Counted from the first letter of the stretch, positions 1-8,626 are shown. The stretch: DNA of 64,000 nt from a gamma proteobacterium HTCC2207 (GCA_905182855.1 CAJJDA010000005.1:124001-188000), one strand, 5' to 3'. Made by a program: numbers and translations. The notes: generated from the sequence alone by a model not told the origin.

Positions 1-210
1 GGTTATACCGATGAGCCTTTAGCCTCCTGTGATTTTAACCATGACCCGCGCAGTGGCATCGTCGACGCTAGCCAAACTCGTGTCAGTCGCGAGAAACTCG
101 TCAAGGTGTTAGTCTGGTTTGATAATGAATGGGGTTATGCAAATAGAATGCTGGACACCCTACTCTACTGGTGCGGGCTACCTCGGCCAACCCCAACTTC
201 CAAGGGCTAA
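1..210 (+). CDS. gap: Glyceraldehyde-3-phosphate dehydrogenase, C-terminal end (partial)
   Basis: Reading frame 1 is open from the window edge to the TAA at 208-210 and gives the last 69 residues of a type I GAPDH. The family hallmark [12 protein letters not shown] is at about residues 39-50; it forms part of the C-terminal helix and catalytic-domain core. The enzyme oxidises glyceraldehyde-3-phosphate to 1,3-bisphosphoglycerate, the substrate of the next gene product. The tail after the hallmark ([16 protein letters not shown]) is longer and less conserved than usual. The stop lies one base before the pgk start, so the two are almost certainly cotranscribed and translationally coupled. The 5' part is outside the window. 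Confidence 0.93.
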   Translation, partial: GYTDEPLASCDFNHDPRSGIVDASQTRVSREKLVKVLVWFDNEWGYANRMLDTLLYWCGLPRPTPTSKG

Positions 211-211
211 C

Positions 212-1375
212 ATGACCGTTACACTCATGACCGATTTAGATTTATCTGGTAAAAAAGTGCTAATCCGCGAAGACCTGAATGTACCGCTTAAACTGGGCAA
301 GGTCACCAGCGACGCCAGAATCAGAGCTGCGCTGCCGACTATTAAGCTGGCCCTGGCAGCCGGTGCTCAGATAATTTTAATGTCCCACCTGGGTCGACCT
401 AGCGAGGGTACTTTCGATGAGGCCTACAGCCTTAACCCAGTAGCAGAGCATTTGAGTAGTCTGTTAGGTCAGCCCGTGGTGCTCAAGCAAAGCTGGTCTG
501 AGGGTTTAGATACTGCTGACGGCACTGTCCTGATGTTGGAAAATGTGCGCTTTAATCCGGGTGAGGCGAACAATGATGACAGCCTCGCCAAGGCCTATGC
601 GCAACTCTGCGACATCTTCGTGATGGATGCCTTTGGCACCGCCCACCGCGCCCAAGCCTCCACAGAGGGTGTCGCAAGATATGCGGCCATCGCCTGCGCT
701 GGGCCACTTCTGGCCAAAGAGCTAGATGCATTAGCAACGGCTCTCGCTGAGCCGACCTCGCCAGTGGCCGCAATTGTGGGGGGGTCCAAAGTATCAACCA
801 AACTAATGGTTCTAGAAACATTGGCTGACAAAGTTGATCAGTTAATCGTGGGTGGTGGTATTGCCAATACTTTCTTGGCTGCAGCGGGCAAGAATGTGGG
901 CAAATCACTCTATGAGCCTGACCTAATAAAAGCGGCTAAGGCATTAATGAATCGGGTCAATATTCCCCTTCCAACCGATGTCGTGGTAGGCAAAGAATTC
1001 TCAGCGACCGCCCAGGGCGTCGTAAAGTCTGTCGATGAAGTGGCTGACGATGATATGATTTTTGATATAGGCCCAGACTCCGCACGGTATTTGGCAGATC
1101 TTATTACGGATATGGGCACGATTATTTGGAACGGCCCTGTAGGCGTTTTTGAGTTTGACCAATTTGCCGGCGGCACAAAAACGTTGGCCCTAGCGATAGC
1201 TGAAAGCTCAGCATTCTCAATTGCGGGCGGTGGTGATACCCTAGCAGCTGTTGATAAGTATGGTATAGCCGATCAGATTTCATATATTTCAACTGGTGGT
1301 GGCGCATTTTTAGAGTATGTCGAAGGCAAAAAATTACCCGCCGTTGCAATATTAGAGCAGCGTGCTAAATGTTAA
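212..1375 (+). CDS. pgk: Phosphoglycerate kinase
   Basis: A 387-residue protein that transfers phosphate between 1,3-bisphosphoglycerate and ADP in the cytoplasm. It shows the substrate-binding start REDLNVPLK (about residues 19-27), SHLGRP, the [12 protein letters not shown] block, [17 protein letters not shown] and the nucleotide-loop GGGDTLAA near the C-terminus. I chose the ATG at 212 because [11 protein letters not shown] aligns with the family N-terminus; the ATG at 227 is the alternative, and the open frame upstream to 119 is the gap gene read in another frame. It sits directly behind gap and 33 bases before fba, giving the gap-pgk-fba glycolytic operon. Confidence 0.97.
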   Translation: MTVTLMTDLDLSGKKVLIREDLNVPLKLGKVTSDARIRAALPTIKLALAAGAQIILMSHLGRPSEGTFDEAYSLNPVAEHLSSLLGQPVVLKQSWSEGLDTADGTVLMLENVRFNPGEANNDDSLAKAYAQLCDIFVMDAFGTAHRAQASTEGVARYAAIACAGPLLAKELDALATALAEPTSPVAAIVGGSKVSTKLMVLETLADKVDQLIVGGGIANTFLAAAGKNVGKSLYEPDLIKAAKALMNRVNIPLPTDVVVGKEFSATAQGVVKSVDEVADDDMIFDIGPDSARYLADLITDMGTIIWNGPVGVFEFDQFAGGTKTLALAIAESSAFSIAGGGDTLAAVDKYGIADQISYISTGGGAFLEYVEGKKLPAVAILEQRAKC

Positions 1376-1408
1376 TATTATTACTGGATTTTACGGAGAA
1401 CAGTCACC

Positions 1409-2473
1409 ATGGCATTAATATCATTGCGACAGATGTTAGATCATGCAGCAGAATACGAATATGGCGTACCGGCATTCAACGTCAACAATGTTGAGCAGAT
1501 GCGCGCCATTATGATGGCCGCCGACAAAACCGATAGCCCCGTTATTGTGCAGGCGTCCGCAGGGGCACGGAAATATGCAGGCGCACCCTTTCTGCGCCAT
1601 ATGATACTCGCTGCTATCGAAGAGTGGCCGCATATTCCAGTGTGCATGCATCAGGATCATGGGACTAGCCCAGCTATTTGCCAGCGCTCTATTCAGCAGG
1701 GTTTTAGCTCAGTGATGATGGACGGTTCCCTAGAAGAAGATGGAAAAACACCATCGAGCTACGAATACAATGTTGACGTTACCCGACGCACCGTTGAGAT
1801 GGCTCATGCCTGTGGCGTGTCCGTTGAAGGCGAACTCGGCTGTCTTGGATCATTAGAAACGGGTGAAGCGGGTGAAGAAGATGGCGTAGGCGCAGCGGGC
1901 ATCCTGTCCCATGATCAGATGCTAACTGACCCAGAAGAGGCGGCAGATTTTGTTGCCAAAACCCATTGCGATGCTCTGGCTATCGCTTGCGGTACCAGCC
2001 ATGGCGCCTACAAATTTAGCCGACCGCCGACCGGTGACATTCTCGCCATCGACCGTATTAAAGAAATCCACAAGCGTATTCCCGGCACTCATCTGGTAAT
2101 GCATGGCTCATCATCTGTACCTCAAGAATGGCTGGCCATCATTAATAAGTATGGCGGAGAAATTCCAGAGACCTATGGCGTACCTGTCGAGCAAATTGGT
2201 GAAGGCATTAAGCATGGTGTGCGCAAAATTAATATAGACACGGATCTGCGCCTGGCGTCAACGGGTGCTGTGCGCCGTTATCTGGCCGAAAATCCCAGCG
2301 CATTTGATCCGCGCTCTTATCTCAAGGAAACCATTATAGCTATGCAAGATATCGCTATGGCGCGCTATGAAACCTTCGGTACTGCCGGTAACGCTAGCAA
2401 GATGCAAGCCTTGAGTCTGGATGTCATGACCGCACGCTATGACAGCAGGGAGCTGGATCCAAAAATCAATTAG
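1409..2473 (+). CDS. fba: Class II fructose-bisphosphate aldolase (CbbA/Fba type)
   Basis: A 354-residue zinc-dependent aldolase that splits or forms fructose-1,6-bisphosphate. Metal ligands are visible as HQDHGT (His84), GTSHGAYKF (His198) and MHGSSSVP (His232); GELGCLG (about 141-147) and the phosphate-binding NIDTDLR are also present. Length and motifs fit the class IIB (Calvin-cycle subtype) enzymes common in Pseudomonas-like bacteria, in contrast to E. coli FbaA. A purine-rich ribosome site (ACGGAGAA) precedes the ATG. It follows pgk by 33 bases and is the last recognisable gene of this operon. Confidence 0.97.
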   Translation: MALISLRQMLDHAAEYEYGVPAFNVNNVEQMRAIMMAADKTDSPVIVQASAGARKYAGAPFLRHMILAAIEEWPHIPVCMHQDHGTSPAICQRSIQQGFSSVMMDGSLEEDGKTPSSYEYNVDVTRRTVEMAHACGVSVEGELGCLGSLETGEAGEEDGVGAAGILSHDQMLTDPEEAADFVAKTHCDALAIACGTSHGAYKFSRPPTGDILAIDRIKEIHKRIPGTHLVMHGSSSVPQEWLAIINKYGGEIPETYGVPVEQIGEGIKHGVRKINIDTDLRLASTGAVRRYLAENPSAFDPRSYLKETIIAMQDIAMARYETFGTAGNASKMQALSLDVMTARYDSRELDPKIN

Positions 2474-2672
2474 GTGATCAGTGCATAATAAAGCTAAATT
2501 CAAAAGCGCGCCGGAAAGGAGCCGTTTATTTTCACCATAGCCCCCCCATGAAGCGATGCTGAGTATAGTGAAAAGTCTCCCGATGCTCTCTAAGGCATTA
2601 CAATTCTGGGTTGCTTGGCCGACTGTATTCGCGCCTAAACTGCCTATTAGAAAATGACAAGAGACTGAAATC

Positions 2673-3080
2673 ATGGACATAATCTACCCCGTTTTGTTTC
2701 TGGTAATGCTGACATTTATGATGACGTTTGCCACGGGGTTTTCCCGGCTCATAAGCGTTCGCCGCAAAGAGATAAATCCTAGATATTATGTACTTATGTC
2801 GGGTGCCACACCGCCAGACTATGTGCAAAAGTTAGGACGTAATTTTGCCAATCTACTTGAAATGCCTATTCTACTATCTCTGTTGGCTGTCCTAGTTATT
2901 ATCTTACAGATAGATAGCCGACTTATATTTAATCTAGCCTGGCTCTACACCGCCCTGCCGCTATTACACAGCCTCATTCATATTACCTACAACCATGTGA
3001 TACATCGCTTTGCGGTGTTTGTTTCGTCGGTACTCACGCTTTTGGTAATGTGGATTCACTTTGTTACGCTAATGAGATAG
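2673..3080 (+). CDS. MAPEG-family integral membrane protein
   Basis: A 135-residue, very hydrophobic protein with about four predicted membrane helices (near residues 1-24, 60-80, 84-104 and 112-132). The segment with RNFANLLEMP followed by a hydrophobic helix, and a late R/N-containing helix, match the MAPEG family (eicosanoid and glutathione metabolism relatives). Bacterial members are mostly of unknown substrate. It stands alone about 200 bases after fba. The ATG at 2673 is preceded by an AAGAGA-type ribosome site. The assignment to the family is fairly sure; a glutathione-linked activity is only possible. Confidence 0.75.
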   Translation: MDIIYPVLFLVMLTFMMTFATGFSRLISVRRKEINPRYYVLMSGATPPDYVQKLGRNFANLLEMPILLSLLAVLVIILQIDSRLIFNLAWLYTALPLLHSLIHITYNHVIHRFAVFVSSVLTLLVMWIHFVTLMR

Positions 3081-3086
3081 CTAAGT

Positions 3087-3206
3087 ATGGGTATGGACAC
3101 TATGACTATTTGGTATCAGGAGAAAAAACCTATCGATGCACCAGATCTTCGTCAGCTCTATTATGAAGAGGCTCAGCAATATCCGGGGTTGCCGCGATGT
3201 ATCTAA
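3087..3206 (+). CDS. Short ORF of unknown function, 39 residues
   Basis: Begins seven bases after the MAPEG stop and overlaps the first codons of the hydrolase remnant that follows. The translation starts MGMDTMTIWYQEKKP and ends QYPGLPRCI. It has a plausible amino-acid mix but no recognisable motif. It could be a real small protein, the left-over N-terminus of a truncated gene, or chance. I do not recognise it. Confidence 0.2.
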   Translation: MGMDTMTIWYQEKKPIDAPDLRQLYYEEAQQYPGLPRCI

Positions 3207-4344
3207 GATTTGTTGTGGCTATCTTCGCTGCGTTATCGGGTTTGCCCACCCTATCTGATGAGTCTGAAACAGGCGGTTCGGAAGAGGCCTTTCTTTATGT
3301 GCTAGGGGTGGCTCAGGACGCTGGATATCCTCAGGCGGGCTGTTACCAGCCCCATTGCATGGAGGGCTGGAAAGATCCACAGTTGCGTCGAGGTGCTACG
3401 TCTATTGCATTGGTCGACCCCGAGGTCAAGGCGAAATATCTGTTTGAAGCCACCCCCAATCTGCCGGCGCAACTTTATGCGCTGGAACTACAGGTACCGT
3501 CCCAACAGTATTCATTAGAAGGTGTTTTTCTTAGTCATGCCCATATAGGCCATTATGGTGGGCTAATATTTTTTGGGCATGAGGCCATGAGCAGCAAAAA
3601 TATTCCGGTCTATGCGATGCCAAGAATGCACAGACTATTTAAAGAGCAATGGACCCTGGAGTCAACTGGTTGAGTACCGCAATATTGCACTGCGCGAGCT
3701 GCGGCATAACCGAGTCGTAAAGCTGGGTGGTCTGAGCGTGACTCCGTTTTTGGTGCCCCACAGGGATGAGTTCTCGGAGACGGTCGGCTATACAATCGCG
3801 GGTGCAAATAAGTCTGCGCTGTTTATCCCCGATATTAATAAATGGGCTCGGTGGGACAGGGATATTGCCAAAGTGATTCAAGGCGTTGATTACGCATTGA
3901 TTGATGCGACCTTTTATAGTGCCGGCGAGTTGCCTGGGCGAGATATGTCGAAAATACCCCACCCCTTTGTTACAGAGACTATGGCCTTGCTCGCTGACCT
4001 AAGTGCTGAGGACAAAAAGAAAGTCTGGTTTATTCACCTCAACCACACCAATCCGCTGCTGCGCGGGGACAGCGAAGAATCTCAGGGCCGTAAGCTCGAA
4101 AGGCTTTAATATCGCCTTTGAGGGTCTGCGGTCTGGGGCTCTGAAGTCAGGCTTCAAATCGCACGATGGTTGGTTTACAGGCAGAGAATCACAGCCATGT
4201 TCTGGCTTACGGACGGGCCTGATTCAGCTGCTGAATATGCCGATTGCGCGCGCCCTAGGTCAATTGACTGATGATACCATTCCCGGCTGCGGGGTCGCTG
4301 CTGTCCTTCGTGTATATCTCCCCAGCAGGGTCCACAACTGCTAG
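3197..4344 (+). pseudogene. PqqB-like exported metallo-beta-lactamase-fold hydrolase, frameshifted
   Basis: Three frames in succession carry pieces of one protein of roughly 300 residues. The first (3197-3673) has a signal-like N-terminus, AQDAGYPQAGC and the metal motif SHAHIGHYGG. The second continues from about 3640 with NGPWSQLVEYR, PHRDEFSETVGY, DATFYSAGELPGRD and WFIHLNHTNPLL. The third picks up at about 4085 with GFNIAFEGLR. Each shift equals one extra base, near 3636-3642 and in the GGG at 4083-4085. The family is related to PqqB, but no pqq genes are nearby, so a role in PQQ synthesis should not be assumed. The gene is either decaying or mis-sequenced. No clear stop follows the family end, and the third frame runs on to 4344. 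Confidence 0.75.
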
Positions 4345-4414
4345 CTTATACTGGCCATTCAGGCGCACATGCCAGAGCGGCCATAAAATACTTTGTCAAA
4401 AGGTTTTTATAAAG

Positions 4415-4729
4415 ATGTCTGAATTTACCAATGTTTCAGTCGCCAAAGAAGCGAATGTCTATTTTGATGGCCAGGTCATCAGTCGTACCGTTATCTTTGG
4501 TGATGGCAGCAAAAAGACTCTGGGCGTTATGCTCCCGGGAGAATATGAGTTTGGCACTGAGGTGCAGGAATTGATGGAGATTTCGTCCGGTACATTGGAG
4601 GTGTTATTACCTGGTGCCACCGACTGGATTTGCATCACCGGGGGCATGTCGTTTGAAGTGCCTGCCAAGGCAACTTTTGGCGTTAAGGTTAGTGTCATAA
4701 CCAACTACTGCTGTTCGTACCTTAGTTGA
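4415..4729 (+). CDS. ppnP: Pyrimidine/purine nucleoside phosphorylase PpnP (YaiE/DUF1255 family)
   Basis: A 104-residue small cupin that in E. coli phosphorolyses a wide range of nucleosides to base and ribose-1-phosphate. Family blocks seen: a GVMLPGEYEFGT strand, SGTLEVLLPGATDW and FEVPAKATF. I chose the ATG at 4415, where the family homology begins, over the long upstream extension that runs through the hydrolase remnant. An AT-rich stretch before it, including TTTTTAT, may hold its promoter. The stop overlaps the start of the next gene (TGATG at 4727-4731). Confidence 0.9.
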   Translation: MSEFTNVSVAKEANVYFDGQVISRTVIFGDGSKKTLGVMLPGEYEFGTEVQELMEISSGTLEVLLPGATDWICITGGMSFEVPAKATFGVKVSVITNYCCSYLS

Positions 4730-5019
4730 TGCTTTTAGAGGTGACCAATCTCATTGATCCGGCGATCAGCTGCTCGACTTGTCGTGCTGGCTGCTGTCGC
4801 CTTGAGGTAATGCTGCTGACCGATACCGGCGTTCCCGATGCACATATCAGTACTGACCAGTGGGGTGCTGAAACCATGACACGCTTAGACGACGGCTGGT
4901 GCTCTGCACTGGACCGTTTCAGTATGCTCTGTACTATTTATGAAAATCGGCCATGGGTTTGCCGAGAAGTTGAGATGGGCTCCTACGAGTGCCAAATCGA
5001 ACATATACCAATTCTATAG
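4729..5019 (+). CDS. YkgJ-family cysteine-cluster protein
   Basis: A 96-residue protein with the YkgJ-type cysteine pattern: CSTCRAGCC near residues 16-24, then further cysteines in the WCSALD, MLCTIYENRPWVCREV and YECQ segments. Such clusters bind zinc or an iron-sulfur centre; the biochemical role of the family is not settled. The ATG overlaps the ppnP stop, so the two are translationally coupled. A TTG one codon upstream is an alternative start. The last part is close to the following VF530 gene, suggesting a three-gene unit. Confidence 0.8.
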   Translation: MLLEVTNLIDPAISCSTCRAGCCRLEVMLLTDTGVPDAHISTDQWGAETMTRLDDGWCSALDRFSMLCTIYENRPWVCREVEMGSYECQIEHIPIL

Positions 5020-5071
5020 GGTGAAACAATCGGCTGTAACTGCCCGGACATTAAACCTGTATAGTATTGAA

Positions 5072-5371
5072 ATGATAGATAAGCAGCCTAACAACCCATT
5101 GCATGGCATCACACTCGAACAGGTTGTTACAAGACTTGAAAAGCGTTACGGCTGGGAATATCTCGCGCGCAACATCAACATCAATTGCTTTAAAAGTAAT
5201 CCATCGGTCAAGTCTAGTCTCAAGTTTTTGCGACGAACGCCCTGGGCTAGAGTAAAGGTAGAAGCCTTTTTTATTGCTGCTTTTGCCGACAAGGCATTAG
5301 CCTCCCATCAAGCTAAGGCGGTTGGCCCCTGGGCTAAGGGTCTTGCCAATTTAGAGGCAAAGGGTCTTTAA
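5072..5371 (+). CDS. VF530-family DNA-binding protein (DUF2132)
   Basis: A 99-residue protein whose first 70 residues match the VF530 family: NNPLHGITLEQVV, YGWEYLA, INCFKSNPSVKSSLKFLRR and TPWARVKVE. The Vibrio fischeri member is a small double-stranded-DNA-binding protein. The C-terminal 30 residues (rich in Ala, Lys and Leu) extend beyond the usual length. I placed the start at the ATG 5072 (MIDKQPNN), where homology begins, and rejected the earlier overlap with the YkgJ gene. Confidence 0.85.
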   Translation: MIDKQPNNPLHGITLEQVVTRLEKRYGWEYLARNININCFKSNPSVKSSLKFLRRTPWARVKVEAFFIAAFADKALASHQAKAVGPWAKGLANLEAKGL

Positions 5372-5464
5372 CGGTATTTTACACGCCGACCTCGAGAGCC
5401 TCTCGTTTGAGCTTCAGTGAACCTACTGGGCTAAGGTATCCGATACTAAACTATAGGATTTATT

Positions 5465-5608
5465 ATGCTACAGAGGATAACCGCTGATACTGAGATGAAA
5501 GGCACTTTTGATCTTATGACTGAGTTGCGAGCACGTTTAGTAAAAGAGGAATCTTTCGTCATGGTCCGAGCTAATAAAAAACCTGCAGTGCATCCATGCT
5601 CGCCTTAG
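5465..5608 (+). pseudogene. N-terminal remnant of a GNAT-type acetyltransferase
   Basis: A 47-residue ORF starting MLQRITADTEMKGTFDLMT followed by ELRARLVKEESF. This resembles the first helix-strand unit of GNAT acetyltransferases, in which a residue-counting 'L..D.D...T..LM.QLRPHL' pattern is common. The acetyl-CoA-binding region is missing, and the frame ends at TAG 5606 after unrelated sequence. Most likely a truncated gene. The family call rests only on this short similarity and is tentative. Confidence 0.4.
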
Positions 5609-5610
5609 TA

Positions 5611-5754
5611 ATGTTAAATATCCTGTGCGTGTATCTATGCTATATCATTGCCAGAGATCGTGGGGGTGATGCGCGCTTTTGGGGGTGGGTGGGTTTACTA
5701 TTTGGTCCCTTTGCTCTGCCCTTGGCTTTTTTTGCTAAACCAAAAATAAAATAA
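5611..5754 (+). CDS. Small membrane protein, 47 residues
   Basis: Starts at ATG 5611, three bases after the preceding stop. The protein has a hydrophobic N-terminus, a charged turn (ARDRGGDARF), the motif WGWVGLLFGPFALPLAFF and a basic tail KPKIK. The pattern 'FWG..G..FGP.ALP.A' recurs in small uncharacterised bacterial membrane proteins. Two membrane helices are likely. Its function is unknown. The following gene starts 13 bases later, suggesting cotranscription. Confidence 0.55.
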   Translation: MLNILCVYLCYIIARDRGGDARFWGWVGLLFGPFALPLAFFAKPKIK

Positions 5755-5767
5755 GGGCGCGGAAACA

Positions 5768-6166
5768 TTGGTTGGAGAAACTAATTTAGCAAGACTCCTT
5801 GAGACTCTGGCACCCAGTATTTTGGAGGGTGAGTTTGTGTTCTGTACCGTTAAAGATGGGATGTATGGTGATTTTTCCGAGACGATGCCTATAGCGTCAT
5901 TTATGGAAGCTGAGGGGCTTACTCTGGTTTTATCTAAAGCCAGTGCCGATGCCCTAGGCATGGATTATGAGAGCGTTTTTAACTGTATTACCCTAGATGT
6001 GCACTCCAGCTTGCATGCGGTTGGATTAACCGCGGTGGTTGCGACCCGTTTGGGCGAGTATGGAATAAGCGCGAATGTTATCGCGGCAGCTTTTCACGAT
6101 CATGTGTTTGTGCCGTTATTAGATGCTTCAATTGCCTTGAGATTACTGAAATCAAATAGCGCCTAA
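5768..6166 (+). CDS. ACT domain-containing protein (DUF2241/ACT_3 type)
   Basis: A 132-residue protein consisting of two small ACT-like folds. Its N-terminus GETNLARLLETLAPSI, the segment GEFVFCTV, and HSSLHAVGLTAVVATRLGEYGI followed by FHDHVFVP are characteristic of a widespread stand-alone ACT family of unknown ligand. The start is TTG at 5768 with a GGGCGCGGAAA site upstream; no better ATG exists that keeps the conserved N-terminus. ACT folds usually sense amino acids, but the target here is unknown. Confidence 0.8.
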   Translation: MVGETNLARLLETLAPSILEGEFVFCTVKDGMYGDFSETMPIASFMEAEGLTLVLSKASADALGMDYESVFNCITLDVHSSLHAVGLTAVVATRLGEYGISANVIAAAFHDHVFVPLLDASIALRLLKSNSA

Positions 6167-6183
6167 TTTGTCTGCTGTCCCCT

Positions 6184-6214
6184 TAGCCACTATCAGGTTG
6201 CCTGATAGTGGCTA
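6184..6214. terminator. Perfect 14-bp hairpin after the ACT gene
   Basis: The arms TAGCCACTATCAGG (6184-6197) and CCTGATAGTGGCTA (6201-6214) are perfectly complementary with a 3-base loop. There is no T-run, so intrinsic termination is uncertain. It lies between a plus-strand gene and a minus-strand reading frame and may protect or end transcripts from both sides. Confidence 0.55.
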
Positions 6215-6240
6215 TAGGTTCGCGCGGATGATTTAAAATT

Positions 6241-6503
6241 TTAAGAATCCCGTTTGATCAAAGGAGCCATCTTGTCGATCAGCGCCGACAGTTCTCGCTT
6301 GTGTTGAAAAATTTCATCGGCACTCAGGCCATGCAGTTCATGAGGGAACACCAACCATTCTTCGGTTTCATGCATATAGTAGTCTGGTGGGCGGTCGGTC
6401 TTGTTGTTACTGGGTTTGTAATAGGCGGATCAATAAGGCTGGAATCAAAAGGTGTGGGGCAAGATGCAGTACAGGATTACGGCTATTTATTTTGCGAGTC
6501 CAT
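6241..6503 (-). pseudogene. Minus-strand small ORF, frame-disrupted, unknown product
   Basis: The clearest part is a 44-residue frame from ATG 6375 to TAA 6241 with the protein-like sequence MHETEEWLVFPHELHGLSAD and the end IDKMAPLIKRDS. Upstream on the same strand other frames hold an ATG at 6503 (MDSQNK) and NPVLHLAPHLLIPALLIRLL, as if one protein of about 85 residues had been split by two one-base shifts. It lies directly after pitA on the same strand. I do not recognise the family. The plus-strand ORF over the same bases looks like its shadow. The 390-base gap before pitA otherwise holds only the hairpin. Confidence 0.35.
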
Positions 6504-6556
6504 AAAAACGCCAGACTGTTTTTGGCAGCCTGGCTCTTTATTGTGAAAAATAAAGG

Positions 6557-7834
6557 TTATCCGAAGATACCCTTAAAGAAAAAGAAGAACAGGATGGATA
6601 GTGCTGCACCGGCGGGCAAAGTAACCACCCAAGAGAGGAAGATGGAGCCAACCATTTTCAGATTGATCGCGCCAATGCCTCGCGCCATACCCACCCCGAG
6701 TACCGCGCCTACTAATGTGTGCGTGGTGGAGATGGGAACGCCTGTGCCAGATGCCAACACTACAGTCGCTGCAGCACCCAGTTCAGCAGCAAAGCCGCGA
6801 CTCGGGGTTAGCTCGGTAATCTTACGACCAATGGTGCCCATCACTTTATAGCCGTAGGTCGCCAGACCAAAGACGATGCCGGCGCCACCCAGCAACAGAA
6901 TCCAGCTTGGCATAACGCTCTTGGCGGCTATATCACCTCCAGAACTGACCACGCTGACAATAGCGGCCAGCGGACCCACAGCGTTGGCAACATCGTTTGA
7001 ACCATGAGCAAAGGCCATACTACAGGCCGTGAAAATCATTAGTACGGCGAACACTTTTTCAACATTGTAAAAACGATTATCTTCTTCCTTTGACTCATCG
7101 CGCTCTACCTTACTGAGAAGATAGGTGCCCAGGATCGCCACCAGAATACCGAAGCCTACCGCAACCAGTGCGTTTTCACCGAAAGATAGCTTAATCCCTA
7201 TATCTTTGAAGACATGCTTTAACCCTTTGAGTAGGGTCACCATGGCCATCAAAAACCCGACCGCGAAAATATACATGGGCGCGTATTTCTTGGCGCGCTC
7301 AAAGGGGTTATCGTGGATAAGAATATTCAGCTGGACACTTCTGAAGATGGCAAATGAGATGGTCCCAGCCATCAGGGGTGAGACTACCCAACTCAGTACT
7401 ATAGTGCTGACCTTATCCCAGTTCACGGCGTCATTAGAGACCCCGACCGCTGCGAAACCCACAATGGCCCCGACAATACTGTGAGTTGTGGAGACGGGCC
7501 AACCCATAAAACTCGCCAACATCAACCAGGTACCCGCTGCCAGTAGCGATGAGAGCATACCAAAAACCAGCAGGTCCGGTTTATCAGCAAATACGCCCGA
7601 GTCAACTATGCCTTTGCGGATGGTGGAGGTTACCTCACCGCCAGCCAGATAGGCCCCGGCAAATTCAAACACCATAGCGATGAGGATAGCCTGCTTGATA
7701 GTCAGTGCTTTGGAGCCCACCGAGGTACCCATCGCATTAGCTACATCATTTGCACCTACGCCCCATGCCATAAAGAAGCCAAATGCTCCGGCCATAATAA
7801 TGAGGATGGTGCCATATGTGGTAAATAAATCCAT
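6557..7834 (-). CDS. pitA: Low-affinity inorganic phosphate transporter, PiT family
   Basis: A 425-residue membrane protein of the PHO4/PiT family. It carries both copies of the signature: GANDVANAMGTSVGS near residues 27-41 and HGSNDVANAVGPLAA near residue 275, plus PVSTTHSIVGAIVG and PISTTHTLVGAVLG. These mark the inverted-repeat halves that carry metal-phosphate by proton symport. A central charged segment (KVERDESKEEDNRFYNVE) separates the halves. It starts 21 bases after the DUF47 gene on the same strand, the common Pit-accessory arrangement. Confidence 0.95.
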   Translation of the reverse strand: MDLFTTYGTILIIMAGAFGFFMAWGVGANDVANAMGTSVGSKALTIKQAILIAMVFEFAGAYLAGGEVTSTIRKGIVDSGVFADKPDLLVFGMLSSLLAAGTWLMLASFMGWPVSTTHSIVGAIVGFAAVGVSNDAVNWDKVSTIVLSWVVSPLMAGTISFAIFRSVQLNILIHDNPFERAKKYAPMYIFAVGFLMAMVTLLKGLKHVFKDIGIKLSFGENALVAVGFGILVAILGTYLLSKVERDESKEEDNRFYNVEKVFAVLMIFTACSMAFAHGSNDVANAVGPLAAIVSVVSSGGDIAAKSVMPSWILLLGGAGIVFGLATYGYKVMGTIGRKITELTPSRGFAAELGAAATVVLASGTGVPISTTHTLVGAVLGVGMARGIGAINLKMVGSIFLSWVVTLPAGAALSILFFFFFKGIFG

Positions 7835-7855
7835 AAGGACTGATCCGAAACGTTG

Positions 7856-8536
7856 TTATTTTGCGAGCAGAAGTTCGAGGCGATTGCCTACCCGTTCTGC
7901 AGTATCTGCGATGGCACCAATATTGTCGATGGTGCTGTAGAGGAACATGACATTGACCGGCGGCATGTCAGCTTCTATCTTGAACAGGCGATGACGCAAC
8001 TTGCGTTCCTTTTTATCGACCTTCTGCTCCTGAGCATCCAATTCGCGAATTAACTTCTTAACAAACTTTACTTCCTGTCCGGTAAAGCCCGTTTCCAAAA
8101 GCTCATCTAGTTCATTAATAGCTTTCAATGCTTTTTCGCAGGTTTCAATAGTGCTTTTAATAAAACCCAGAAAATCGGCTTGTAGAGCACTGGGAATATC
8201 CATCTCGCGACCCAAGATAATGCCACATACGTCTTTAGTGGTATTGGCAATATCATCTTGCTGAGCCAAAATACTGAGAAGATCGGTCCGTGAGACAGGC
8301 ATAAATAGCGTATTGGGCATACTTAGACGAAACTGCTTTTTCAGGTCATCAGCTTGGTTCTCTTGATCTACAATCTCATCGAAGAGTTTTCCAGCTTTGG
8401 GCCAGTCGTGACCAATTGCGGCTTCAAAGAACGGTTCCAGTAATGTGGCGCAGCTTACGCACAGTGACATATGTTCCTGTAACGGTTTGATAGGCGATTT
8501 GCCAAACAGATTTGAAATGGGATTACTAAATGCCAT
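7856..8536 (-). CDS. DUF47 family PhoU-like protein (TIGR00153), Pit accessory
   Basis: A 226-residue all-helical protein. The segment starting near FGKSPIKPLQEHM, the LPVSRTDLL-like stretch MPVSRTDLLSILAQQDDIAN (a metal-binding D/E pattern typical of PhoU folds) and the C-terminal LLYSTIDNIGAIADTAE region fit the family. It is first in a two-gene operon with pitA and probably controls or stabilises the transporter. This role is known for homologues elsewhere and inferred here. Confidence 0.9.
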   Translation of the reverse strand: MAFSNPISNLFGKSPIKPLQEHMSLCVSCATLLEPFFEAAIGHDWPKAGKLFDEIVDQENQADDLKKQFRLSMPNTLFMPVSRTDLLSILAQQDDIANTTKDVCGIILGREMDIPSALQADFLGFIKSTIETCEKALKAINELDELLETGFTGQEVKFVKKLIRELDAQEQKVDKKERKLRHRLFKIEADMPPVNVMFLYSTIDNIGAIADTAERVGNRLELLLAK

Positions 8537-8561
8537 GCGGCGGTCCTCTTGTTTAAACCGC

Positions 8562-8590
8562 AGTATAGGGTGTTGTCATGAAATTGAAAC
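8562..8590 (-). promoter_or_regulatory. Possible promoter of the DUF47-pitA operon
   Basis: On the minus strand a TATACT hexamer (8562-8567) lies 25 bases before the DUF47 start codon, with TTTCAA 16 bases further upstream. The plus-strand bases TTGTCATGAAATTGAAAC (8573-8590) resemble a degenerate PHO box, though in the opposite orientation to the gene. The promoter is plausible; PhoB control is weakly supported. Confidence 0.4.
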
Positions 8591-8626
8591 ACATTAGCCA
8601 TAAAAAATATGTTGGGTTTAAATCAA

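Noticed and set aside
2258-2680. Minus-strand ORF of 140 residues
   Set aside because: Mostly antisense to fba; composition looks like a shadow frame.
6301-6546. Plus-strand ORF beginning MLKNFIGTQAMQF
   Set aside because: It lies opposite the better-looking minus-strand reading frame and has no recognisable domain or ribosome site.
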